A DNA stretch of 10,201 bases from an uncultured Lachnospiraceae bacterium. Lineage in GTDB: Bacteria > Bacillota > Clostridia > Lachnospirales > Lachnospiraceae. Position 1 is the first letter of the stretch. The number at the start of each line of letters is the position of its first letter. Below, piece by piece: positions 1-6,794 of the stretch. Location: positions 1-10,201 of the forward strand of contig CADBTX010000312.1 of NCBI GenBank assembly GCA_902797705.1, given 5' to 3'. The notes under the pieces were generated by a model. The model saw only the letters and a program-made list of their open reading frames with translations, did not search any database and had not been told where the DNA came from. Both the position numbers and the translations under genes were made by a program.

Positions 1-1
1 C

Positions 2-244
2 CCGAAGATGATAAAGTCAGATGACAGGGCCACCACCATGGAGCTTATCGCGGATCTGCACGGCTACTCCGTAGGCTCCGGAATGCTTGCCGGAGATGAC
101 GTTATATTGAAGGGCATGGTGTCAATAAAGCTGAAGGAGGAGGATCCTCTCATCATCGGCTACATAGTGAGAAAGGGAAGCACTGTCTCGGCCTACGGAA
201 AGGCCTACGTGGAGGAGATACTGAAGTACAGGGAAGAGATCTAG
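2..244 (+). CDS. LysR-type regulator, C-terminal fragment (5' end outside window)
   Basis: This is the last 80 codons or so of a gene that enters from the left edge; the frame is open from base 2 and ends at TAG 242-244. The visible part resembles the C-terminal end of a LysR-type substrate-binding domain. It has an opening K-S-D-D-R, a G-Y-S-V-G-S-G-M-L stretch, an 'I-G-Y-I' strand followed by R-K-G, and a closing helix with Y-V-E-E-I-L-K. No DNA-binding domain is visible because the N-terminus is missing, so the family call rests on the tail only. It lies upstream of and parallel to metY. LysR proteins of the CysB/MetR type often control sulfur assimilation, so control of metY is plausible but inferred. 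Another periplasmic-binding-like protein is the alternative. Confidence 0.65.
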   Translation, partial: PKMIKSDDRATTMELIADLHGYSVGSGMLAGDDVILKGMVSIKLKEEDPLIIGYIVRKGSTVSAYGKAYVEEILKYREEI

Positions 245-290
245 GGGTTCAGGCCCCGGGGGTCAACAGAAAATGAGCGATAAACTGAGA

Positions 291-306
291 TTATCACTGA
301 TGATAA
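291..306. promoter_or_regulatory. Dyad upstream of metY, candidate regulator site
   Basis: A perfect inverted repeat, TTATCA-CTGA-TGATAA, has 6-bp arms and a 4-bp spacer. It contains the loose LysR box pattern T-N11-A (T291 to A303) and ends 11 bp before the candidate -35 hexamer, where a LysR activator would normally sit. A probable LysR gene immediately upstream makes it a reasonable operator candidate. Binding is inferred, since T-N11-A occurs often by chance. Confidence 0.35.
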
Positions 307-317
307 AGTTATGGAAA

Positions 318-346
318 TTTTCAAAGTGATATTCCGGTGCTAGTAT
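318..346 (+). promoter_or_regulatory. Candidate metY promoter with extended -10
   Basis: A -35-like TTTTCA (318-323) is separated by 17 bp from a -10-like TAGTAT (341-346). The -10 is directly preceded by TGC, which gives the extended -10 pattern TGn. Both hexamers match the sigma-A consensus at 4 of 6 positions, a profile that fits an activator-dependent promoter. Transcription would begin near 353, leaving a leader of about 64 nt before metY. That leader contains TTAAGCA twice (351-357 and 371-377), exactly 20 bp apart. No SAM riboswitch or T-box core is recognisable. Confidence 0.45.
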
Positions 347-416
347 TCACTTAAGCAAAAACAGCACGTGTTAAGCAGCAGGGACCTGAGAAATACACGG
401 GAAAAGGAGAGATGGC

Positions 417-1697
417 ATGAGTGAATACAGATTTGAGACATTACAGCTACACGTAGGACAGGAACAGGCAGATCCGGTAACGGATTCAAGGGCAGTGCCC
501 ATCTATCAGACAACCTCTTATGTTTTCCATAACAGCAAACATGCCGCTGACCGCTTCGGACTGGCAGACGCCGGCAATATCTACGGCAGGCTTACCAACT
601 CCACACAGGATGTGCTGGAGAAGAGGTTAGCAGCCCTGGAGGGGGGCAGCGCAGCACTTGCAGTTGCTTCCGGAGCGGCAGCTATAGCATATACAATACA
701 GGCCCTGGCTGCCAACGGCGGACATGTGGTGGCGCAGAAGACCATCTACGGCGGAACCTACAATCTTCTGGCCCACACACTTCCCCAGTACGGCATACAG
801 ACCACCTTCGTAAATATTCATGACCTGAAGGAAGTGGAGGCATCCATAAAGGATGACACCAGGGCGATCTTCCTTGAGACTCTGGGAAATCCCAACAGCG
901 ACATACCCGATATCGATGCGGTGGCAGAGATCGCGCATAAGAACGGGCTTCCCGTTGTGATAGACAATACCTTCGGAACACCCTATCTTATCCGTCCCTT
1001 CGAGCACGGCGCGGATATCGTGGTTCATTCGGCAACAAAGTTCATCGGCGGACATGGCACCACCCTTGGCGGAATAGTAGTGGAATCAGGAAAGTTTGAC
1101 TGGAAGGCAAGCGGAAAGTATCCGAACATTGCAGCCCCGAATCCCAGTTATCACGGTGTTTCCTTCTATGACGCAGTGGGGCCGGCTGCCTTTGTAACAT
1201 ATATCCGGGCGATCCTCTTAAGGGACACCGGAGCTGCCATTTCTCCATTCAACGCATTCCTTCTCCTGCAAGGAGTGGAGACTCTTTCACTCCGGCTGGA
1301 GAGGCATGCGGAGAACACCGCAAAGGTGGTGGAGTTCCTGAGCAGACATCCTAAGGTAGAGAAGGTAAATCATCCTTCCCTTCCCGATCATCCGGATAAT
1401 GCGCTTTATAAGAAGTATTTCCCCAATGGGGGCGGCTCCATTTTTACCTTTGACATCAAGGGAGGAAAGGATGAGGCCTGGAAGTTCATCGATAACCTGG
1501 AGATCTTCTCTCTGCTGGCAAACGTGGCAGATGTTAAGAGTCTGGTGATCCATCCCGCTTCCACCACCCACTCCCAGCTTTCCGAAGAAGAACTTCTGGA
1601 TCAGGGCATAAAGCAGAGCACCATCCGCCTGTCCATCGGAACAGAGCATGTGGATGATATAATAGCGGATCTAAATAAGGGATTCGACGCCATCTGA
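417..1697 (+). CDS. metY: O-acetylhomoserine aminocarboxypropyltransferase (sulfhydrylase)
   Basis: This cytoplasmic PLP enzyme of the Cys/Met metabolism family combines O-acetyl-L-homoserine with sulfide to give homocysteine plus acetate, the direct sulfhydrylation route to methionine. The 426-aa length is normal for MetY and longer than typical cystathionine gamma-synthases (about 380-400 aa). The N-terminus has the family motif of Q-L-H-V-G-Q-E-Q and 'P-I-Y-Q-T-T-S-Y-V-F'. Other family features are 'Y-G-R-L-T-N-S-T' near residue 57, the substrate-pocket I-D-N-T-F-G-T-P near 182-189, and the PLP site S-A-T-K-F-I-G-G-H-G, where K208 is the Schiff-base lysine. The C-terminus carries 'S-L-V-I-H-P-A-S-T-T-H' and the R-L-S-I-G-T-E motif. 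The start has a strong AAGGAGAG (404-411) five bases upstream. It is a stand-alone transcription unit closed by the hairpin at 1755-1795. An O-succinyl-homoserine or O-acetylserine preference cannot be ruled out from sequence. Confidence 0.95.
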   Translation: MSEYRFETLQLHVGQEQADPVTDSRAVPIYQTTSYVFHNSKHAADRFGLADAGNIYGRLTNSTQDVLEKRLAALEGGSAALAVASGAAAIAYTIQALAANGGHVVAQKTIYGGTYNLLAHTLPQYGIQTTFVNIHDLKEVEASIKDDTRAIFLETLGNPNSDIPDIDAVAEIAHKNGLPVVIDNTFGTPYLIRPFEHGADIVVHSATKFIGGHGTTLGGIVVESGKFDWKASGKYPNIAAPNPSYHGVSFYDAVGPAAFVTYIRAILLRDTGAAISPFNAFLLLQGVETLSLRLERHAENTAKVVEFLSRHPKVEKVNHPSLPDHPDNALYKKYFPNGGGSIFTFDIKGGKDEAWKFIDNLEIFSLLANVADVKSLVIHPASTTHSQLSEEELLDQGIKQSTIRLSIGTEHVDDIIADLNKGFDAI

Positions 1698-1754
1698 AGT
1701 AAATAATCCTCCTGCGACGGCGAAGATCCGGCAAAATCATAATGGTCATTCCTC

Positions 1755-1795
1755 TGTCACTCCGAATGTGGTCATATACTACGTTCGGAGTGACA
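1755..1795 (+). terminator. Long hairpin after metY, probable terminator
   Basis: Bases 1755-1772 pair with 1778-1795 over 18 uninterrupted positions around a 5-nt loop (CATAT, 1773-1777). Sixteen pairs are Watson-Crick and two are G-T wobbles (1767/1783 and 1770/1780). The following bases, TTTATGTTAT, are only moderately T-rich, so termination strength is uncertain. The hairpin lies 57 bp after the metY stop and immediately before the promoter of the next unit, so insulation of the two units is the likely role. A protein-binding operator is the alternative. Confidence 0.7.
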
Positions 1796-1799
1796 TTTA

Positions 1800-1808
1800 T
1801 GTTATAAT
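1800..1808 (+). promoter_or_regulatory. Extended -10 promoter for the downstream operon
   Basis: TGTTATAAT is a perfect TGn plus TATAAT extended -10. Transcription would start near 1815, about 68 nt before the preferred first start codon. No good -35 exists at 16-18 bp spacing; that region lies inside the right arm of the hairpin. Extended -10 promoters can work without a strong -35. It is the only good promoter seen before the deacetylase gene, so it probably drives the whole downstream gene train. Confidence 0.55.
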
Positions 1809-1882
1809 GGCCTTTGGTCTGTTAATTCTTCTGGAAGCGGACCATGATGATGCGGCTCAAAAACAAGAGGAAGGGTACAGGC

Positions 1883-2842
1883 ATGAGCAAGGTTAACATA
1901 ATAATGTACCACTATGTAAGGAGTATAGCCGGAAGCAGGTATCCGGGGATAAAGGGACTGGAGACAGGAGACTTTATCAAACAGCTGGATTTTCTGAAGG
2001 AAAACGGTTTCTCGTTTATAAGGATGGAGGAACTCATAGCTTCGTATCAGGAGAGTTATGTCCTTCCGGAGAAGGCTGTGCTTTTAACCTTTGACGACGC
2101 CTACAGGGATCATTTTACGGAGGTTTTTCCCATACTCCTTGAAAGGGGGATACAGGGATCCTTCTTTGTGCCGGGAGAGGTGGTGGACCGGAAGGTTGTG
2201 CTTCCCGTAAATAAGATCCACTTTATCCTGGCAGTGGAAAATGACCATCATCATCTTAAGGAGGAGCTTCTTAAGATGCTTGATCAGCACAGGGGAAGAG
2301 AATTTGATATACCGGAGAACGGGGATCTTCTTAAGGAATATGAAAAACCCGGAAAATTCGATGATCCGGAAACCGTTTTCGTTAAGAAAATGCTGCAGTT
2401 TGTTCTCCCTGAGAGATTAAGGGACATGCTTCTGGAAAGCCTGTTTGATAAGATAGTGGATGTGCCGGAGAAGGTGCTTTGGGATGAACTGTATCTCAAG
2501 GACTATCAGATAAAGGCCATGAAGAAAAGCGGCATGTTCTTCGGAGCCCACGGTTATCATCACTATCACCTGGGTGAAGCGGGGCATGATGAGATGAAGG
2601 AGGATATCATTAAGGGACTTCAGGTCATTGATTCCTGCATCGACAGGGATTCCTGGGTCATGAACTACCCGTACGGATCCTACAATGATGACGTTCTTCA
2701 GGTGATACGTTCCCTTGGGGCAAAGCTTGCTATCACTACGAAGGTCGGGGTAAATGATACAAAAAAGGATGACGCCTTTCATATCTGCAGGCTTAATACC
2801 AATGATTTTCCTCCGAAGAGCGATAAATATCTGAATTACTGA
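1883..2842 (+). CDS. CE4 polysaccharide deacetylase family protein, no signal peptide
   Basis: This is a predicted metal-dependent de-N-acetylase of the NodB/CE4 fold, most like the IcaB/PgaB branch. Numbering from ATG 1883 (319 aa), motif 1 is T-F-D-D-A-Y-R-D-H with D71 (catalytic base) and D72 (metal ligand). Motif 2 is H223-x3-H227 within G-A-H-G-Y-H-H-Y-H. Motif 3 is the N-Y-P-Y-G-S-Y-N loop. Motifs 1 and 2 are 152 residues apart, so a charged insert of about 100 residues sits in the fold. The N-terminus goes straight into V-N-I-I-M-Y-H-Y with no signal peptide or membrane segment, which implies cytoplasmic action. The start at 1883 has AGAGGAAGGG at 1866-1875. An in-frame ATG at 1844 would add 13 basic residues and is a weaker alternative. 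Its position ahead of neuB suggests a nonulosonate or glycan-precursor substrate, which is not established. Confidence 0.85.
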   Translation: MSKVNIIMYHYVRSIAGSRYPGIKGLETGDFIKQLDFLKENGFSFIRMEELIASYQESYVLPEKAVLLTFDDAYRDHFTEVFPILLERGIQGSFFVPGEVVDRKVVLPVNKIHFILAVENDHHHLKEELLKMLDQHRGREFDIPENGDLLKEYEKPGKFDDPETVFVKKMLQFVLPERLRDMLLESLFDKIVDVPEKVLWDELYLKDYQIKAMKKSGMFFGAHGYHHYHLGEAGHDEMKEDIIKGLQVIDSCIDRDSWVMNYPYGSYNDDVLQVIRSLGAKLAITTKVGVNDTKKDDAFHICRLNTNDFPPKSDKYLNY

Positions 2843-2843
2843 T

Positions 2844-2875
2844 CTTTATGCGGATAGTAACCCTTATGCATAAAG
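2844..2875 (+). repeat. Inverted repeat between deacetylase gene and neuB
   Basis: CTTTATGC (2844-2851) and GCATAAAG (2868-2875) are perfect inverted 8-bp arms, extendable by one G-T pair, with a spacer of about 16 nt. It starts two bases after the deacetylase stop and fills much of the 57-bp gap, the largest gap in the operon. There is no T-run after it, so a classic terminator is unlikely. An RNA processing or translation-tuning hairpin, or a chance dyad, are the options. Confidence 0.4.
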
Positions 2876-2899
2876 TCCGGAAATATTGAGGCAGAGAAT

Positions 2900-3916
2900 A
2901 TGGATCTTAATAAGAGAAAGATAATAGCGGAACTTGGAATGACCCATGACGGCAGTCTCGGGCAGGCAAAGGCGATGATCATTGCGGCGGCTGAGTGCGG
3001 GGTGGATGCTGTGAAGCTCCAGACCCATATCTCCGAAGCTGAGACCATAAGAAATGCGCCGGAACCTCCGTATTTTAAGGCGGAGAACAGATATGACTAT
3101 TTTAAGCGCACCGCCTTTAACATGGAGCAGTGGAGGGAATTGAAGGAATGTGCCGGAGAAAATCATGTGGAATTCATTTCTTCACCCTTTTCCATTGAAG
3201 CCATTGACTTTCTTATGGAACTTGGCATAGACTGCTTCAAGGTGCCGAGCGGGGAGATAACCAATATCCCCTATCTCATCCATCTTGCCGAGGCGAAGGT
3301 TCCGGTGATCGTTTCAAGCGGCATGAGTTCCCTTTCGGAGCTTGACGAATGTATGGAGATATTTTTGAAGAGAGGCTGCAACGTGGCTCTTATGCAGTGT
3401 ACATCCGAGTATCCCTGCGATCCGAAGCACGTGGGACTGAATATCATCGATCTCTTTAAGGAAAAGTATCCCGGGGTACCCTTGGGATTCTCGGATCACA
3501 CCTCCGGAGAGTGGGCTGCCATAGCGGCATTCGAAAGAGGGGCGCATTTGATCGAGAAGCATTTCACCCTGAGTAAGAAGATGTACGGTCCGGACGCAAA
3601 GATGTCCATGGAGCCGGAGGAGATGAAGCAGCTTTCGGAATCCATAAAAAATCTGGAGACTGCCCTTGATAATCCCGTGTCCAAAGAGGATGCGGCCGCG
3701 TTTTCGGAAATGAAGACCATCTTCCAGAAGAGTATCGTTGCTGTTAAGGACATACCGGAAGGAACGGAGATCAGCGCCGATATGATAGGATATAAAAAAC
3801 CGGGCACCGGGATCCCCACAAAGTACTACAGGGATATAATAGGAAAAAAGACAAAGAAAGATCTTCACTTTGATGATATAATCAACTTCGATGATGTGGA
3901 AGGACTTACAGTCTGA
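2900..3916 (+). CDS. neuB: N-acetylneuraminate/nonulosonate synthase (NeuB family)
   Basis: This cytoplasmic enzyme condenses phosphoenolpyruvate with an N-acetylhexosamine (ManNAc for sialic acid) to form a nine-carbon nonulosonic acid. Residues 1-270 or so form the TIM barrel, with A-E-L-G-M-T-H-D-G near 10-18, V-D-A-V-K-L-Q-T-H near 36-44, F-I-S-S-P-F, K-V-P-S-G-E-I-T-N, the C-T-S-E-Y-P loop, G-F-S-D-H-T and I-E-K-H-F-T-L. Residues 275-335 form the SAF/antifreeze-like domain that closes the partner subunit's active site. The length of 338 aa is normal. The SAF motif reads K-K-P-G-T-G (K299-G304), whereas sialate synthases usually have K-R-P-G, so the key arginine is lysine (K300). The start has GAGG 8 nt upstream. 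It is followed by neuC- and neuA-like genes. No LegB/LegC-type genes are seen here, which favours Neu5Ac, but legionaminate remains possible. Confidence 0.9.
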   Translation: MDLNKRKIIAELGMTHDGSLGQAKAMIIAAAECGVDAVKLQTHISEAETIRNAPEPPYFKAENRYDYFKRTAFNMEQWRELKECAGENHVEFISSPFSIEAIDFLMELGIDCFKVPSGEITNIPYLIHLAEAKVPVIVSSGMSSLSELDECMEIFLKRGCNVALMQCTSEYPCDPKHVGLNIIDLFKEKYPGVPLGFSDHTSGEWAAIAAFERGAHLIEKHFTLSKKMYGPDAKMSMEPEEMKQLSESIKNLETALDNPVSKEDAAAFSEMKTIFQKSIVAVKDIPEGTEISADMIGYKKPGTGIPTKYYRDIIGKKTKKDLHFDDIINFDDVEGLTV

Positions 3917-3939
3917 AGGAGAACTATAAGGTATCGCTA

Positions 3940-5094
3940 ATGAGAAAAATCTGTGTATTTATCGGCGGACGCGCCAATTACAGTTCAATAAAATCGGCCA
4001 TGAGGGCAATAAAGGAGCATCCGGAGCTGGAGCTTCAGATAATCCTTGGAGGCCAGGCACTTTCGGATAAATTCGGTGACCTGGAGGGAATACTGGAAGC
4101 CGATGGCTTTTTAGTGGATGAAAAGGTCCACATGCTGGTGGCCGGGGATAAGCCCATATCCATGGTAAAGACTGCAGGTCTCGGGCTTCTCGGGATCTCT
4201 GATGCGCTGGATCATCTGCATCCCGACTTTCTGATAGTGGTGGGTGACAGATATGAGGTCATGGCAGCCACCATAGCCGCAGCCTATATGAACATCAGGG
4301 TTGCCCATACCATGGGAGGAGAGGTGACCGGAACCATTGACGAGAGCATACGTCACGCCATCACCAAATTTGCCCATGTCCATTTTCCTGCCAATAAGGA
4401 GGCGGGTGACAGGATAATAAAGCTCGGGGAAAGGCCGGAAGACGTTTTCGTAGTGGGCTGCCCGAGGGTTGACCATGTGAAGGAGCTTCTTGACAGGGAT
4501 GCCACCATGCCCCTCGATATGTATGAGTCCTTCGGAGGGGTAGGTCCGGAATTTGACCTCAGGGATCCCTTCCTTCTGGTATCACAGCATCCTGTTACCA
4601 CCGAGTACAGCGAGGCAAAGTCCCAGATCTTAAAGACCATTCACGCCTGCGTGAAAACGGGCTTAAATATCATGATACTCTGGCCCAATGCAGATGCGGG
4701 AACAGAGGGGATATCCACCGGTATCCGTAAGTACAGGGAGGCCTACCCTCAGGCGAAGATACACGCCTTCAAGAATCTCCCTGCGGATATCTACACCAGG
4801 CTCATGAAGAATACGGCCTGTCTCGTTGGAAATTCCAGCAGCGGCATAAGGGAGGGAGCATACATAGGTACTCCCTGTGTGAACATAGGCTCCAGACAGA
4901 ACGGACGAGAGAGAGGAAAGAATGTCATAGACGCTGCACTGGACGAGGATGTGATCTATAATGCAATAGAAAAGCAGATAGAACACGGCTCCTACGAAAC
5001 GGAGCCAATCTACGGCGACGGACATGCGGGAATAAGGATAGCCGATATCCTGTCAAAGGTTGAGGTTCCGGTGCAGAAGAGGATAGTATACTGA
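3940..5094 (+). CDS. neuC: UDP-N-acetylglucosamine 2-epimerase (hydrolysing), NeuC/LegG type
   Basis: The enzyme hydrolyses UDP-GlcNAc with C2 inversion to give free ManNAc plus UDP, the first step towards Neu5Ac; LegG does the same on a diacetamido sugar. The 384-aa length and GT-B-like epimerase fold fit the family. Visible motifs are G-G-R-A-N-Y near residues 9-14, V-G-D-R-Y-E at 101-106, H-T-M-G-G-E-V at 123-129 followed by G-T-I-D-E-S-I-R-H-A, V-S-Q-H-P-V-T-T-E in the second half, and the UDP-binding N-S-S-S-G-I-R-E-G loop with G-S-R-Q-N-G-R-E-R-G after it. It starts 23 bp after neuB with AAGG upstream and shares one base with neuA (TGATG at 5092-5096), so the two are probably translationally coupled. 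Substrate choice between the sialate and legionaminate routes cannot be read from motifs alone. Confidence 0.9.
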   Translation: MRKICVFIGGRANYSSIKSAMRAIKEHPELELQIILGGQALSDKFGDLEGILEADGFLVDEKVHMLVAGDKPISMVKTAGLGLLGISDALDHLHPDFLIVVGDRYEVMAATIAAAYMNIRVAHTMGGEVTGTIDESIRHAITKFAHVHFPANKEAGDRIIKLGERPEDVFVVGCPRVDHVKELLDRDATMPLDMYESFGGVGPEFDLRDPFLLVSQHPVTTEYSEAKSQILKTIHACVKTGLNIMILWPNADAGTEGISTGIRKYREAYPQAKIHAFKNLPADIYTRLMKNTACLVGNSSSGIREGAYIGTPCVNIGSRQNGRERGKNVIDAALDEDVIYNAIEKQIEHGSYETEPIYGDGHAGIRIADILSKVEVPVQKRIVY

Positions 5095-5795
5095 TGGAGA
5101 TACTTGCGATAATACCCGCCAGAGGCGGTTCCAAGGGAATAAAGAATAAGAACATGACGGACCTTTGCGGTCAGCCCCTGTTAAAATACACTTTTGACGC
5201 AGCGAAGGGCAGCCGTCTCATCACCAGGGCCATCCTTTCCACAGACAGCGAGGAATACGCTGCATACGGAAGGGAAAACGGCATCGAGGTATGCATGAGG
5301 CCTGCGGAGTTTGCGAAGGACCTTACTCCCATGAATCAGGTGATCGAGTATCACCTTAAGGATCTGAAGGAAAAGGGCTACGAACCGGATATCTTTATCC
5401 TGCTCCAGCCCACTTCTCCCTTAAGGACTCCGGAGCACATAGATGAAGCTCTGCAGAATCTCATTGATGACAGTAAGGCTGACGCCACGGTATCTGTTAA
5501 GGAGATGCCCCACGAATGTCTGCCGATGAAGATAATGAAGCTTGATGATGACGGAAGCCTGAGTTTTTATCAGGAGGGCGGGGAAAAATATACCACAAGA
5601 CAGACGCTGCCCACCCTTTACGCAAGGAACGGGGCTGCCATATATGCTTTATATACAAAGGCCTACTTTAATACCAAGGGACTGTACGGATCCAGGTGTA
5701 TTCCCTATATTATGAAGGAAGAGGATTCGGTGGACATTGATACGCCCTTCGATCTGTTTATCGCAGAGTGCATCCTTAAGAAAAGGATGGGATGA
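5094..5795 (+). CDS. neuA: CMP-N-acetylneuraminate (nonulosonate) cytidylyltransferase
   Basis: This cytoplasmic nucleotidyltransferase activates the nonulosonic acid with CTP to CMP-sugar plus pyrophosphate, the donor for sialyltransferase-like enzymes. The 233-aa length is normal for the compact NeuA/LegF form without an esterase domain. Motifs in order are I-P-A-R-G-G-S-K-G (7-15, the CTP loop) followed by K-N-K-N, S-T-D-S-E-E near 49-54, Q-P-T-S-P-L-R (105-111), A-R-N-G-A-A-I-Y (177-184) and the metal-binding E-D-S-V-D-I-D (210-216) followed by T-P-F-D. All residues expected to matter are present. The ATG overlaps the neuC stop by one base. It could equally be called legF or ptmB if the product is legionaminic acid. 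Confidence 0.9.
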   Translation: MEILAIIPARGGSKGIKNKNMTDLCGQPLLKYTFDAAKGSRLITRAILSTDSEEYAAYGRENGIEVCMRPAEFAKDLTPMNQVIEYHLKDLKEKGYEPDIFILLQPTSPLRTPEHIDEALQNLIDDSKADATVSVKEMPHECLPMKIMKLDDDGSLSFYQEGGEKYTTRQTLPTLYARNGAAIYALYTKAYFNTKGLYGSRCIPYIMKEEDSVDIDTPFDLFIAECILKKRMG

Positions 5796-5819
5796 TGAAA
5801 GGAGTGGTATCTGCAGGAG

Positions 5820-6794
5820 ATGGGATACTCAGACATAGAATTTGAAAAAGATGCGGTCTTCCTGGTTACGGGGGGAGCCGGTTTTATCGGGTCGAACCTT
5901 TGCGAGGCCCTGTTAAAGAAGGGATACAAAGTCCGCTGCCTGGACGATCTTTCCAACGGCAAGCAGGAAAATGTGGATCTCTTTCTGGATGACCCGGGAT
6001 ATACTTTTATAAGAGGAGATATAAGGGATCTCAATACCTGTATGAAGGCCTGCGAAGGCGTAACATATGTTATGCATGAGGCGGCCTGGGGTTCGGTGCC
6101 AAGAAGCATAGAGATGCCTCTTTTTTATGAGGAGAACAATATACGTGGAACCCTGAACATGATGGAGGCTGCGAGACAGCAGGGAGTAAAGAAGTTTGTG
6201 TATGCTTCCAGCTCCTCCGTATACGGTGATCATCCGGTGCTTCCAAAGAAGGAGGGGCAGGAGGGAAATCTCCTCTCACCCTACGCACTGACAAAGAGGG
6301 CTGACGAGGAATACGGAAAACTCTATTTTAAGCTGTACGGGCTTGAGACCTACGGTCTCAGGTATTTCAATGTATTCGGAAGACGGCAGGATCCCGAGGG
6401 GGCCTATGCCGCAGTCATTCCGAAGTTCATAAAGCAGCTTCTCGATAACGAACGCCCCACCATTAACGGTGACGGTAAGCAGAGCAGGGACTTTACCTAT
6501 ATCGAGAATGTGATAGAAGCAAATCTCAAGGCCTGCAAAGCGGGACGCGATGCGGCGGGAGAAGCCTATAATGTGGCCTACGGCGGCAGGGAATATCTTA
6601 TCGATATGTATCACCTTCTCTGTGAAGCTCTGGGGAAGGATACGGAGCCCGTATTCGGGCCGGAGAGGGCCGGAGATATAAGGCACAGCAATGCAGATAT
6701 CAGCAAGGCAAAGGAAAAACTGGGATATTCCCCGGAGTATGATTTCGAGAGGGGTATTAAGGAGGCAATAGAGTGGTACAGAGAGAATCTGTGA
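5820..6794 (+). CDS. SDR-family UDP-N-acetylglucosamine 4-epimerase (WbpP/TviC-like)
   Basis: This is an extended-SDR NAD-dependent epimerase, 324 aa. The Rossmann motif T-G-G-A-G-F-I-G-S is at 17-25, acidic D42-D43 follow the second strand, the S-S-S-S-V-Y-G-D-H-P segment runs 130-139, and the catalytic pair Y155-x3-K159 lies in S-P-Y-A-L-T-K. The segments G-S-V-P-R-S (91-96), N-V-F-G-R-R-Q-D-P (184-192) with G-A-Y-A-A-V-I-P, and N-G-D-G-K-Q-S-R-D-F match the WbpP/TviC group, which interconverts UDP-GlcNAc and UDP-GalNAc. That would provide UDP-GalNAc for the glycan. Residue W90 replaces the leucine usual before G-S-V-P-R-S. The start is ambiguous: AGGAG abuts ATG 5820 directly, while a CTG at 5811 sits at good distance from AAAGGAG (5798-5804). 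UDP-Gal or uronic-acid specificity is the alternative. Confidence 0.82.
   Translation: MGYSDIEFEKDAVFLVTGGAGFIGSNLCEALLKKGYKVRCLDDLSNGKQENVDLFLDDPGYTFIRGDIRDLNTCMKACEGVTYVMHEAAWGSVPRSIEMPLFYEENNIRGTLNMMEAARQQGVKKFVYASSSSVYGDHPVLPKKEGQEGNLLSPYALTKRADEEYGKLYFKLYGLETYGLRYFNVFGRRQDPEGAYAAVIPKFIKQLLDNERPTINGDGKQSRDFTYIENVIEANLKACKAGRDAAGEAYNVAYGGREYLIDMYHLLCEALGKDTEPVFGPERAGDIRHSNADISKAKEKLGYSPEYDFERGIKEAIEWYRENL

Noticed and set aside
244..262. GGGG...CCCC and CCCCGGGG just after the LysR-fragment stop, possible terminator
   Set aside because: The stem would be only four base pairs and no T-run follows, so it cannot be supported as a terminator.
245..416. Possible SAM riboswitch or T-box in the metY leader
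   Set aside because: No SAM-I core, T-box sequence or terminator/antiterminator pair could be recognised; the predicted leader is only about 64 nt.
3314..3868. Minus-strand open frame of 184 codons opposite neuB
   Set aside because: It lies wholly inside a confidently assigned gene, has no recognisable domain or ribosome binding site, and its composition mirrors the + strand codons.
1883..6794. A complete legionaminic or pseudaminic acid pathway
   Set aside because: No LegB/PseB-type 4,6-dehydratase, LegC/PseC-type aminotransferase or acetyltransferase is present; the SDR is of the 4-epimerase type. Genes outside the window could still supply these steps.
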